A DNA stretch of 64,000 nucleotides from contig CAJTSL010000018.1 of the NCBI GenBank assembly GCA_910578845.1, positions 1-64,000 on the forward strand, written 5' to 3'. Below, piece after piece: positions 27,757 through 36,009 of the stretch. The stretch is from an uncultured Lachnospiraceae bacterium. Its GTDB lineage: Bacteria > Bacillota > Clostridia > Lachnospirales > Lachnospiraceae. The notes under the pieces were generated by a model. It worked only from the letters and a program-made list of their open reading frames with translations. It made no database searches and was not told where the DNA came from. Numbering within the stretch: position 1 is the stretch's first letter; the number at the start of each line of letters is the position of its first letter. A program made the position numbers and the translations under genes.

Positions 27757-28419
27757 CTACAGTTTTCTCTTATCAAGCTTATTCGACAGCCGCATGCCTA
27801 TCGTCTGGAAGATCTGCACCAGTACGACCAGAAGGATCACTGTCGCAAGCATGATATCGGCCTGCCAACGGTAATAACCATAACGGATGGCAATATCACC
27901 AAGTCCGCCGCCACCGACAATGCCTGCCATTGCCGAATATCCAAGAACCGTGCCGATTGCAATTGTCGCGCCCACCAGGATAGAAGTCCTCGCCTCGACT
28001 AACATCACTCGCCAGATAATGGTAAAAGTGCCTGCGCCCATGCTTTGCGCCGCCTCAATCACGCCCTTATCCACTTCGTTCAGGGAAGATTCCACCATGC
28101 GCGCGATAAAAGGCGCTGCCGCCACCGTAAGCGGGACAATGGTCCCCGTCGAGCCGTAGCTTTTCCCTACCAGGAAAATAGTAAACGGAATCAGGAGAAT
28201 CAATAGGATTAAAAATGGTATGCTCCTGATGACATTAGCAATCACATCTAATATCTTATAAACAACAGCGTTCGGTTTGATGCCGTTTTTGTCTGTCACA
28301 GCCAGGGTAATCCCCATCGGCAGCCCCAATATGTACCCGCACAGTGTCGAAACCAGCGTCATGTACAGCGTATCCCCGATTCCTTCCACAATCATCCAGA
28401 TGACTTCTTTACTCCACAT
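27757..28419 (-). CDS. metI: MetI, methionine ABC transporter permease
   Basis: This is the membrane subunit of the methionine importer. It has about five hydrophobic helices and the permease EAA-type loop (EAAQSMGAGTFTIIWRVML). Residues near the end (GYYRWQADIMLATVILLVVLVQ) match MetI. Its start overlaps the end of metN. The ATG at 28419 is preferred, because GAGGAGG then sits 9 bases upstream; an ATG at 28425 is too close. Confidence 0.93.
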   Translation of the reverse strand: MWSKEVIWMIVEGIGDTLYMTLVSTLCGYILGLPMGITLAVTDKNGIKPNAVVYKILDVIANVIRSIPFLILLILLIPFTIFLVGKSYGSTGTIVPLTVAAAPFIARMVESSLNEVDKGVIEAAQSMGAGTFTIIWRVMLVEARTSILVGATIAIGTVLGYSAMAGIVGGGGLGDIAIRYGYYRWQADIMLATVILLVVLVQIFQTIGMRLSNKLDKRKL

Positions 28420-29446
28420 AACCATCTACCTCCTCTACCGCCAGTCCTCTTTCTCTCAGATATTCTTTGAGCTGCTCCTGTAACTCTTCTCCTTCCGGTA
28501 ATTGCAGGATCATCTCGCCTCTGGCAATCCCTTCTACATTCATGGTATCCGCTTTCATGATATTGACCGGCTGCCCGAACTTCAAAACCATATTCGCGAT
28601 CACCGGCTCAAACGATGAATTGACGGAGAAGACAATACGGATGCAGCTCTTGCCCCTCATCAGGTCCCGCTGATGATCTTCCAGATTCAGCTCCGTTTCG
28701 TTATCCCCTTTTAATATCAGCTCTTTCGCCGCTTTGGTCTGCGGATGGCTGAAAATATCGAATACCCTTCCCTGTTCCACCAAATGCCCGCCGCTTATAA
28801 TCGCCACATGGGAACACACTTCCCTGACAACCGCCATCTCATGTGTGATAATCACAATCGTAATGCCGTACTGTTTATTGATATCTTTTAACAGGGCGAG
28901 AATCGCCTGCGTCGTCTGTGGGTCTAGGGCGCTTGTCGCCTCATCGCAGAGCAGGATCTTAGGGTTCCCTGCAAGCGCCCTTGCAATCGCTACCCTCTGT
29001 TTCTGCCCGCCAGATAACTGGGACGGATATGCCTTTGCCTTCTCTTTCATGCCAACGATGTCCAAAAGCCCTTCAGCCCGCTTCCTGGCTTCCTTCTTAT
29101 CCATGCCCGCAATGACAAGCGGAAAGCAAATATTGTCAAGGACATTTTTCTGCATCAGCAAATTAAAGTGCTGGAAAATCATCGCAATCTCGCTTCTTTG
29201 CTTACGCAGCTCTTTTTCCGTCATAGCGCCTAAATCTTTATCTTCGATTTTCACGGTTCCTTCCGTTGGGCGCTCTAAGAAGTTCAGGCAACGGACTAAA
29301 GTGCTTTTCCCTGCTCCCGACATACCGATGATGCCGTAAATCTCGCCCGCCTGTATGGATAGATTTATCCCCTGTAGCGCTTCCACCTCAGCATCTTTTG
29401 TCGAGAAGATCTTCGTAAGGTTTTGCACTTCAATTATTCCTGCCAT
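28409..29446 (-). CDS. metN: MetN, methionine ABC transporter ATPase
   Basis: This ABC ATPase drives methionine import. Walker A is GMSGAGKSTLVRC, the signature LSGGQKQRVAIARAL and Walker B ILLCDEATSALD. A C-terminal NIL domain (about residues 255-345), known to bind methionine and inhibit transport in this family, is present. The chosen start is the ATG at 29444-29446 with GAAAGG at suitable spacing; two ATG codons upstream in frame are less likely. The operon order is metN-metI-metQ. Confidence 0.94.
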   Translation of the reverse strand: MAGIIEVQNLTKIFSTKDAEVEALQGINLSIQAGEIYGIIGMSGAGKSTLVRCLNFLERPTEGTVKIEDKDLGAMTEKELRKQRSEIAMIFQHFNLLMQKNVLDNICFPLVIAGMDKKEARKRAEGLLDIVGMKEKAKAYPSQLSGGQKQRVAIARALAGNPKILLCDEATSALDPQTTQAILALLKDINKQYGITIVIITHEMAVVREVCSHVAIISGGHLVEQGRVFDIFSHPQTKAAKELILKGDNETELNLEDHQRDLMRGKSCIRIVFSVNSSFEPVIANMVLKFGQPVNIMKADTMNVEGIARGEMILQLPEGEELQEQLKEYLRERGLAVEEVDGYVE

Positions 29447-29480
29447 ATCATTCATCCTTTCATCCAAATCCCATAAAGCG

Positions 29481-29512
29481 AAAAAACAGGTGCATGAGCG
29501 TCATGCACCTGT
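29481..29512 (-). terminator. Intrinsic terminator in the metNIQ leader (attenuator)
   Basis: On the minus strand a 12-bp perfect stem (arms 29501-29512 and 29486-29497, loop of three) is followed by TTTTTT. It lies between the leader peptide and metN, only 34 bases before the metN start, so unless it is overcome metNIQ is not read. Confidence 0.88.
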
Positions 29513-29545
29513 GGATTTCCTAGTCACAATCATATCAAATCAGGC

Positions 29546-29641
29546 TTAATAACACACACGAAAAGAATCCATATCGTCATACATCTGCATCACGCTACGG
29601 CACATCAGCATATCCATTGTTGTCAAAGCCATTCTTTTCAT
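29546..29641 (-). CDS. Methionine-rich leader peptide of metNIQ
   Basis: A 31-codon frame between the metNIQ promoter and the leader terminator has 8 methionine codons, at residues 1, 4, 9, 11, 13, 18, 20 and 24. AAAGGA lies 8 bases before its ATG. It ends with TAA, 33 bases before the terminator stem. The place, size, ribosome site and codon content fit a leader peptide whose translation reports the charge of tRNA-Met. It is too short to be found by usual gene callers. Confidence 0.7.
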   Translation of the reverse strand: MKRMALTTMDMLMCRSVMQMYDDMDSFRVCY

Positions 29642-29745
29642 GCTGTTTATCCTTTCAGCCAGTCCCTGCATCAGCCATTAGAAGACTATAGAGATCACAT
29701 TTCTTCCTCATCTGCTGCTTACGGGGACCAATTTCATTGTATTTT

Positions 29746-29774
29746 ACTATAGTACAAAACCGTCTTCTTGTCAA
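29746..29774 (-). promoter_or_regulatory. Promoter of metNIQ
   Basis: TTGACA (29769-29774) and TATAGT (29746-29751) on the minus strand have a 17-base spacer. This is one of the best promoters in the window. It lies within the 61-bp repeat that borders the IS. RNA would start near 29739, giving a leader of about 290 bases. Confidence 0.85.
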
Positions 29775-29806
29775 GCGCAGGATGCACTGGCAATACGCAA
29801 GGCGCC
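29746..29806. repeat. 61-bp direct repeat, left copy (target duplication)
   Basis: It matches 31800-31860 in 60 of 61 positions (C at 29796, T at 31850). The two copies directly border the IS1634-family element, as expected for the long target duplications of this family. Confidence 0.9.
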
Positions 29807-31799
29807 CGGGTATTTGACACTTCTTTATAACATCATATCGCAAGAATCCTTTATTTAAGCCAATCATGGCTTATTTTTTGTCAAATTTTTAAAAATAGTT
29901 CGTGCGCTTTTGTACGCTTTGTGGTATGATAAGATTATATCACAAAGCAGGGAGGCTTTTCGCATGTATATCTCACTTACAGGGAATTCTGATAACAAAG
30001 ATGTCTATATTAAACGCTCATACCGTAAAGCCAATGGAAATACCGCTACCCAGATCCATAGAAAACTCGGAAAGCTCAACGAGCTCTTAGAGCATTTTTC
30101 CGGAGATTATGATGCCATGATGGCATGGGCAAGATCAGAAGCGGAAAAAGACACCCTCGAATACAATGCTAAAACAAGCAGTGTTTCAGTTTCTTTATCA
30201 AGAAGCGCTTATATTCCTAAAAATGAAGAGCGCTGTTTTCAGATTGGATATCTGTTCCTTCAAAAACTGTGCACAGAATTGAAAATCGATTCCATTTGCC
30301 GAAAGATCTCTAAACGCCACAAATACACCTATGATTTCAGCGCGATTCTTACTGACCAGATTTTTTCAAGAATCCTTTCACCTTCCAGCAAACTGAGCAG
30401 TTACTCTTACTGCCAGACACTGCTTGAACCGCCTAAGTATGAACTGCAGAACATTTACCGCGCGCTTTCCGTTATGGCTGAAGAATCCGACTTTATTCAG
30501 GAAGAGCTATACTGCAATTCAAACTTCCTGCATCCCAGAAACAAGAAGGTCCTCTACTATGACTGTACGAATTATTACTTTGAAACCCAGCAGGATGATG
30601 ATTTTAGGAAGTATGGAAAAAGCAAGGAGAACAGGCCAAATCCCATCGTCACAATGGGATTGTTCATGGATGCTGATGGGATCCCCCTCGCTTTTGATGT
30701 GTTCCCTGGGAACCAGAATGAACAGACCACCTTAAAACCTTTAGAAACAAAGGTAATACGTGACTTTGCATGCAGCGGCTTTATCTTCTGCTCGGATGCC
30801 GGGCTCGGCAGTATGTCAAACCGGAGGTTTAACAGCTTTGGAAACCGTTCTTATGTCATCACACAATCCCTGAAGAAGATGCGTGAAGAAGACAGGACTA
30901 TTGCCCTAAATCCTGCCCAGTTTAAAAACCCTGGCTCCGGGAAATTCATTGACCTCTCCACACTGGATGAATCTGACCCGGAAGTCTGCGAGGCCATCTA
31001 TTACAAGGAGGTTCCCGTTGTGAACGGAAACATGGATGAAACGGTTATTGTTACCTACTCCCCAAAATACAAGGCATACCAGAAACGGATCCGCGAACAG
31101 CAAATAGAACGTGCCATAAAAATGATCGAACAGCCCGGGAGAAAACACAAAGGCAAAAACCAAAATGACCCTGCCCGTTTTATTAAAACCACAAATGTGA
31201 CAAATGATGGGGAGATCGCAGAAAAGAAAGTCTGTGAGCTTGATCTGGACAAGATCAGGGATGAGGAAAAGTATGACGGCTTTTATGCCGTCATTACAAA
31301 CCTCGAAGACGATATAAGCGGGATCCTAAAAATCAACCGGCAGCGTTGGGAAATAGAAGAAAACTTCCGCATCATGAAAACAGATTTTGAGGCACGCCCC
31401 GTCTATGTCAGGCGGGAAGACCGCATCAAAGCACATTTCCTCATCTGTTACATCAGCCTGCTTATGTACCGCCTGCTTGAGAAAAAGATCGGGGATAACT
31501 ATACCTGTAACGAGATCCTAAGCACACTTCGTTCCATGCAGGTAACCCTTTTGTCAAAGGAAAGCGGCTATATCCCTTCTTACAAGAGAACCGATCTGAC
31601 GGATGATTTACACAAGGCATTTGGCTTTCATACGGATTATGAATTTATTTCAAAATCAGCCATGCGGAGCATCATAAAAAGCACCAAAACAGATGAGGTA
31701 AAAAAATAGCACAAATCGTTTCCAAAGAGAAAGTGGCTGCAGACCGCATAATTACTAGGTCTGTAGCCGCTTTTTGCTTTCACAAGTGTCAAACTCGGG
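29807..31799. mobile_element. IS1634-family insertion sequence
   Basis: The element of about 2.0 kb contains one transposase gene. Its ends carry an imperfect inverted repeat: CCGGGTATTTGACACTT on the left and, read inward, CCCGAGTTTGACACTT on the right. It is bordered by a 61-bp direct repeat. IS1634 and IS1549 are known for very long and variable target duplications, so size and ends agree. The exact end may differ by one or two bases. Confidence 0.85.
29964..31709 (+). CDS. IS1634 family transposase
   Basis: This DDE transposase has 581 residues from the ATG at 29964, which has GGGAGG at a spacing of 8. Family marks are YYDCTNYYFE (first catalytic Asp region), MGLFMDADGIPLAFDVFPGN, FCSDAGLGS (second Asp) and the C-terminal RQRWEIEENFRIMKTDFEARPVYV (catalytic Glu region). 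The frame is intact, so the element may still be active. A copy of the metNIQ promoter in the right flanking repeat points into the element, antisense to this gene. Confidence 0.92.
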   Translation: MYISLTGNSDNKDVYIKRSYRKANGNTATQIHRKLGKLNELLEHFSGDYDAMMAWARSEAEKDTLEYNAKTSSVSVSLSRSAYIPKNEERCFQIGYLFLQKLCTELKIDSICRKISKRHKYTYDFSAILTDQIFSRILSPSSKLSSYSYCQTLLEPPKYELQNIYRALSVMAEESDFIQEELYCNSNFLHPRNKKVLYYDCTNYYFETQQDDDFRKYGKSKENRPNPIVTMGLFMDADGIPLAFDVFPGNQNEQTTLKPLETKVIRDFACSGFIFCSDAGLGSMSNRRFNSFGNRSYVITQSLKKMREEDRTIALNPAQFKNPGSGKFIDLSTLDESDPEVCEAIYYKEVPVVNGNMDETVIVTYSPKYKAYQKRIREQQIERAIKMIEQPGRKHKGKNQNDPARFIKTTNVTNDGEIAEKKVCELDLDKIRDEEKYDGFYAVITNLEDDISGILKINRQRWEIEENFRIMKTDFEARPVYVRREDRIKAHFLICYISLLMYRLLEKKIGDNYTCNEILSTLRSMQVTLLSKESGYIPSYKRTDLTDDLHKAFGFHTDYEFISKSAMRSIIKSTKTDEVKK

Positions 31800-31860
31800 A
31801 CTATAGTACAAAACCGTCTTCTTGTCAAGCGCAGGATGCACTGGCAATATGCAAGGCGCC
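31800..31860. repeat. 61-bp direct repeat, right copy, with duplicate promoter
   Basis: It carries the same TTGACA (31823-31828) and TATAGT (31800-31805), directed leftward into the IS. Transcription from it would start inside the right end of the element and run antisense to the transposase. Confidence 0.85.
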
Positions 31861-31909
31861 GATCAGCGGTAACGGTATGCGGAATGGGCGGGAGATAGAG
31901 CGGATCTTT

Positions 31910-32851
31910 TTACTCCTCCTCCCCAAACAGGGGCGTCGATAAATACCTGTCCCCGGAATCCGGCAAAAGGACAACGATCACTTTCCCCTTATTCTCCGGC
32001 CGTTTGGCAATCTGTGTCGCGGCATGTAACGCCGCACCGGACGAGATGCCCACCAATATGCCTTCTTTGAGCGCAATTTCCCTGCCTGCCACAAAAGCAT
32101 CGTCATCCGATACCTGGATAATCTCATTATAAATCTTCACGTCAAGCGCTTCCGGCACAAAACCAGCGCCAATCCCCTGTATTTTATGCGCCCCGGATTT
32201 GCCGCACGATAGCACCGGGCTGCTCTTTGGCTCTACCGCGACAATCTTCACATCCGGATTCTTCTCTTTCAAATAAGCGCCTGTGCCGCTGATCGTACCG
32301 CCCGTACCGACGCCGGCAACGAAGATATCGACCTTGCCGTCCGTATCCCGCCAGATTTCAGGCCCCGTCGTCTCTCTATGGATCTTCGCATTTGCCGGGT
32401 TCTCAAACTGTCCTAAGATAACGGAGCCCGGCATCGCTTCCTGTAGCGCAATTGCTTTATCAATCGCGCCCTGCATCCCTTTCGCGCCATCCGTCAGCAC
32501 AAGTTGGGCGCCATATGCCTGCAACAGCTTCCTTCGCTCCACGCTCATCGTCTCCGGTAAAGTCAGGAGCGCCCGATACCCTTTCGCTGCCGCAACTGCC
32601 GCAATGCCAATTCCTGTATTCCCGGAAGTAGGCTCAATGATTGTTGCTCCTGGCTCCAATATGCCTCTCCTTTCCGCATCCTCTATCATGCTCAATGCTG
32701 TCCTGTCCTTCACGGAGCCGGACGGATTCAGGTATTCTAGTTTTGCCAGGATCACCGTATCCGCAATCTGGTTTGCCCTCCTATAATTTGTGACCTCTAA
32801 TAACGGGGTGTTCCCAATTAGCTCTACTGCGCTTTTTTTAATATTAGCCAT
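31910..32851 (-). CDS. cysK: Cysteine synthase A
   Basis: This PLP enzyme makes cysteine from O-acetylserine and sulfide. The PLP lysine is in NPSGSVKDRTALSMI, the substrate loop is EPTSGNTGIGIAA, and the PLP phosphate cup is GVGTGGTISGTG. At 313 residues it is standard size. GGAGG precedes its ATG. Before the IS arrived, its 3' end was only about 50 bases from the metNIQ promoter, so the two form a sulfur amino-acid cluster. Confidence 0.95.
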   Translation of the reverse strand: MANIKKSAVELIGNTPLLEVTNYRRANQIADTVILAKLEYLNPSGSVKDRTALSMIEDAERRGILEPGATIIEPTSGNTGIGIAAVAAAKGYRALLTLPETMSVERRKLLQAYGAQLVLTDGAKGMQGAIDKAIALQEAMPGSVILGQFENPANAKIHRETTGPEIWRDTDGKVDIFVAGVGTGGTISGTGAYLKEKNPDVKIVAVEPKSSPVLSCGKSGAHKIQGIGAGFVPEALDVKIYNEIIQVSDDDAFVAGREIALKEGILVGISSGAALHAATQIAKRPENKGKVIVVLLPDSGDRYLSTPLFGEEE

Positions 32852-32881
32852 CTTAATCCTCCATTCTTGCTATAGAAAATA

Positions 32882-32926
32882 AGTACTAATATTATTATCC
32901 GCTCACATCCATTAAGAATCAAGTAA
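32882..32926 (-). promoter_or_regulatory. Candidate promoter of cysK
   Basis: TTGATT and GATAAT on the minus strand are spaced by 17 bases, upstream of the cysK ribosome site. The spacer and -10 region include TGTGAGCGGATAA, which by chance resembles the E. coli lac operator. Confidence 0.4.
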
Positions 32927-33003
32927 TTATATTTTTACTTTTTTCTTCTTCGTACATCCCATGAACCCAAGCGCCAGCAGGCCAAATAAGACCTATACCC
33001 CCT

Positions 33004-35142
33004 CTAATAATCATAGGGCGATATATATACAACATCTTCTTCATCAACACAATATACAATTGGAATATCATACCATACAGCATACTGCTCTGCCAAAGTG
33101 TCTTTCATACATTCAATACTGAGATAACTGCATCCTTCAAATATCCGTTGGTCCAAAAAATCAACTGAGGATGGAATAAAAACTTTTTCTAGTGAAATGC
33201 AGCCGAGAAACGCCAATATGTGTATCTTTTCTAATCCACGATTTAATTGTACCTGTGTCAAGAAACTGCAGTTCATAAATGCGCCCGGCTTTATTTCCTT
33301 TACCGCTTCAGGCAAACGTAAAAATCTTAGATCTGAACCCAAAAATGCCTGTGTCCCTATTTCCGTTACAGTATCTGGAAGGTCAATCGTCCGTAAAGAG
33401 GAACAATTACTAAAAGAACAGGAACCTATTTGCTGTAGACCTGATGGAAGTGTTACATATTCAAGGCTTCCACAGTTTCGAAATGTATTCATTTCTATCA
33501 TTGGAATATTTGCATTTATCACAACCGTTCTTAAACTGCTGCATTCCATAAATATACCAAAACCAGTATAAACAACGCTCTCTGGTATTTTAATATTTTC
33601 CATTGATACACAGCCTACAAATGCTCCTTCTTTAATTTTTTTTAAACCGTCATGCAGAATAACCTTTTTAAGATTTGTGCATTTCATAAAAGAATGTACC
33701 CCTATACTTGTAACAGTATATGGAATATCAATCGTATTTAATACAGTACACCCACAAAAAGCTAAATCACAAATATAGATTAATGTATCTGGTAGTTCGA
33801 CACTTTCCAACTTCTCACATTGAAAAAATGCACTTTCTCCAATAATCTTAGTATTTGTAGAAAATGTTATTTTTTTGAGAGTACTACATCCATAGAAAGT
33901 CCATTCTGGCACATACATCAGACTGTCTGGCAATACAATTTCTTCCAACGCCGTGCAAAACCAGAATGCACACGCTCCCATCTTAATAATGCTCTCAGGT
34001 AAATAGACACTTCTTAAATTTGGGGAATATGCAAATACATACTGTCCTATGTATATTACAGTATCTGGAAAAACAATCTTCTCACAGTCAGATTCATAAA
34101 ATGCTCCATCTGCAATTAGTTTTATTCCTAATGGAATATTTACTACTGATTCATTTTCACCTTCATAACTCCATAGAATATCTTTCATAATAAAAAATCC
34201 ATCTATGGTGTTGATACGTTTACATTCTGTATCGCTAAAAACATCCTGTCCTACTTCTGCTAGAAATATAGGTAGTTCTACCTCTTTTAAATTTGTACAT
34301 CCGGCAAAAGCTGCACGCCCTATTTCTGTTACAGAATCTGATATTACCACACTGCTAATTTTTTTATTATTATAAAATGCCCAATCATCAATTCGGGTAA
34401 TTCCATCTGGAAAGACTACATCCGTGTCACTCCCATTATATCTCACAAGCGTAGATCCAATCGTAAGAAAATCTTCATTTTGATTTTCTACAAATGCGGT
34501 GCCATAAAATGCATTAGCTTCTACTAAAGTATTTTTCGAAACTTCAATGTTTTCCAATGCTGTACATCCGTAAAATGCTGAATTTCCTATTACTTTCACT
34601 GATTCCGGAATAATTACGGCCTGAAGCTGATCACAGCACTTAAATGCAGATTCTTCTATTCGAAGCAGGCTATTTGGAAGAGTAATTTCTTTTAAAGAGG
34701 TACACCCTGAAAAGGCAGCCGTCTCAATTATCTCAACACTATCAGGTATTACAATCTTCTCTAAACTAATACAATTTAAAAACATATATGGAGTAATTAT
34801 TTTCAGTCCTTCTGGTAGCCTGACCTCTTGTAATGATGTACAGTTTGCAAATGCAATTTCTCCTATAGTCTGTACTGAATCAGGAATATAAATACTTTCT
34901 ATATCTTGAAAATCAGTTTCTGCGTCAACCTCTTTACAAAATGCCACTTTTGATATTTGCGTAATCCCATCTGGAATAATTATTGAATCGACATTATCTG
35001 TAAAAAAAACTGATCGTAATGTTGTTCCATTAATATCCCATATTGTACCATCATCACTATAATCTTCCAAAGCATATACAGGTACAGTATGCATTATAAT
35101 TAATATAAATGATACAAATAAAATACTAATCCCTTTTTTCAT
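33004..35142 (-). CDS. BspA-type leucine-rich repeat surface protein
   Basis: A signal peptide (MKKGISILFVSFILIIMHTVPVYA) is followed by about 25 LRR_5/BspA repeats of about 23 residues, of the form IPDSVxxIGxxAFxxCxSLxxV, up to the C-terminus. Such proteins are secreted or surface-bound and often bind host matrix or other cells. No LPxTG motif, choline-binding or other anchor remains at the C-terminus, so it would be released or held by other means. DNA here is clearly richer in A and T than that of neighbours. The gene lies 12 bases after the PASTA gene, so they form one operon. Confidence 0.9.
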   Translation of the reverse strand: MKKGISILFVSFILIIMHTVPVYALEDYSDDGTIWDINGTTLRSVFFTDNVDSIIIPDGITQISKVAFCKEVDAETDFQDIESIYIPDSVQTIGEIAFANCTSLQEVRLPEGLKIITPYMFLNCISLEKIVIPDSVEIIETAAFSGCTSLKEITLPNSLLRIEESAFKCCDQLQAVIIPESVKVIGNSAFYGCTALENIEVSKNTLVEANAFYGTAFVENQNEDFLTIGSTLVRYNGSDTDVVFPDGITRIDDWAFYNNKKISSVVISDSVTEIGRAAFAGCTNLKEVELPIFLAEVGQDVFSDTECKRINTIDGFFIMKDILWSYEGENESVVNIPLGIKLIADGAFYESDCEKIVFPDTVIYIGQYVFAYSPNLRSVYLPESIIKMGACAFWFCTALEEIVLPDSLMYVPEWTFYGCSTLKKITFSTNTKIIGESAFFQCEKLESVELPDTLIYICDLAFCGCTVLNTIDIPYTVTSIGVHSFMKCTNLKKVILHDGLKKIKEGAFVGCVSMENIKIPESVVYTGFGIFMECSSLRTVVINANIPMIEMNTFRNCGSLEYVTLPSGLQQIGSCSFSNCSSLRTIDLPDTVTEIGTQAFLGSDLRFLRLPEAVKEIKPGAFMNCSFLTQVQLNRGLEKIHILAFLGCISLEKVFIPSSVDFLDQRIFEGCSYLSIECMKDTLAEQYAVWYDIPIVYCVDEEDVVYISPYDY

Positions 35143-35154
35143 ATAATCACCTAT

Positions 35155-35829
35155 TCATTCAGTCTGATTAATGCTTACATACAATGTTATAGTATCTTTA
35201 AGAGAAATCATTTCACCTGCCTCTGGTTCCGTTCTTACCACATATCCCTGTACTATATCATCACGATACTGTTCCAGTACTTCTATATTGCTAAATCCTC
35301 TTGCCGTCAAATACATACATGCATCATGTTCTGATAAAAGATACATGTCTGGCATTGATATCACATCATTTCCAACATTGGCTATATCAATTGTATCTTC
35401 GCTAACAGTTTTACGCCCATAAATCAATTCAATGCTTGTACCTTTTTTGGCATATTTTTCTTCATAACTAATGCTTATAACTACATCTCCATCCCTTCCG
35501 TAAAAGGAACTATATCTTAACTTAGCATCAGAAAGCTGTTTCTCTGCATACTCATGATCTGTTCCCACAACATCTGGAATTTTTACATAAGCATATCCTA
35601 CATAGATATATCCTACAAAAAAAGCACTCAAAATAATAAGTAACATAAACCACGGCATAATAAATTTTTTGTGATTTTTATTCTTTCTATTATGCTGAAC
35701 ATTATGACAAAAGTTAGAGACAATCTTTGGAAATATAGCACCAAGAACTAGCAGAACGATATCATTCCAGATAGATATGCTTAATGCCGTATTGATACAC
35801 CATGACTTGATGCTATATACAAATTCCAT
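35155..35829 (-). CDS. Membrane protein with two PASTA domains
   Basis: Two hydrophobic N-terminal segments (about residues 22-40 and 58-82) precede two PASTA domains: VKIPDVVGTDHEYAEKQL (about residues 84-140) and ISMPDMYLLSEHDACMYL (about 155-222). PASTA domains bind muropeptides or cell-wall precursors and are usual in PknB kinases and PBPs, but no kinase or transpeptidase domain is here. It may help place or sense the wall for the co-transcribed LRR protein. GGAGG precedes its start. Confidence 0.78.
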   Translation of the reverse strand: MEFVYSIKSWCINTALSISIWNDIVLLVLGAIFPKIVSNFCHNVQHNRKNKNHKKFIMPWFMLLIILSAFFVGYIYVGYAYVKIPDVVGTDHEYAEKQLSDAKLRYSSFYGRDGDVVISISYEEKYAKKGTSIELIYGRKTVSEDTIDIANVGNDVISMPDMYLLSEHDACMYLTARGFSNIEVLEQYRDDIVQGYVVRTEPEAGEMISLKDTITLYVSINQTE

Positions 35830-35920
35830 TACTTTATCCTCCGTTTAATTCGTTCGCTAAAGTTAATTACAGAAGGTTGAGCCGACCCCAGCAGCATAGA
35901 CATCTAAAACAAAGAATTCT

Positions 35921-35946
35921 ATCCAATTCTTAGTTTTTCTACCATT
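35921..35946. terminator. AT-rich hairpin upstream of the PASTA gene
   Basis: AAGAATT and AATTCTT arms with a 6-base loop are followed on the plus strand by AGTTTTT. It lies at the end of the IS3-family remnant. The role is unclear. Confidence 0.35.
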
Positions 35947-36009
35947 CAGTATGGCAGAATAATCTTTTCTACCATTGTCATGACTGTGTGGTTATTTATT
36001 CAAAAACAG

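Noticed and set aside
29642..29738. Possible SAM riboswitch (S-box) before metNIQ, because of AGGGACTGGC at about 29664-29673
   Set aside because: The rest of the S-box core (GATGAAACCCGGCAACC-like block) is absent and the spacing to the Met-rich frame leaves no room for the fold.
29481..29740. Possible Met T-box
   Set aside because: No TGGNACCRCG-like T-box sequence and no specifier stem could be found.
32882..32926. lac operator-like TGTGAGCGGATAA before cysK
   Set aside because: It matches E. coli lacO by 13 bases but the rest of the palindrome is lacking and no LacI of that specificity is expected; taken as chance within a promoter.
35830..36009. A gene or RNA in the gap upstream of the PASTA gene
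   Set aside because: Only short hairpins and the IS3-remnant end are visible.
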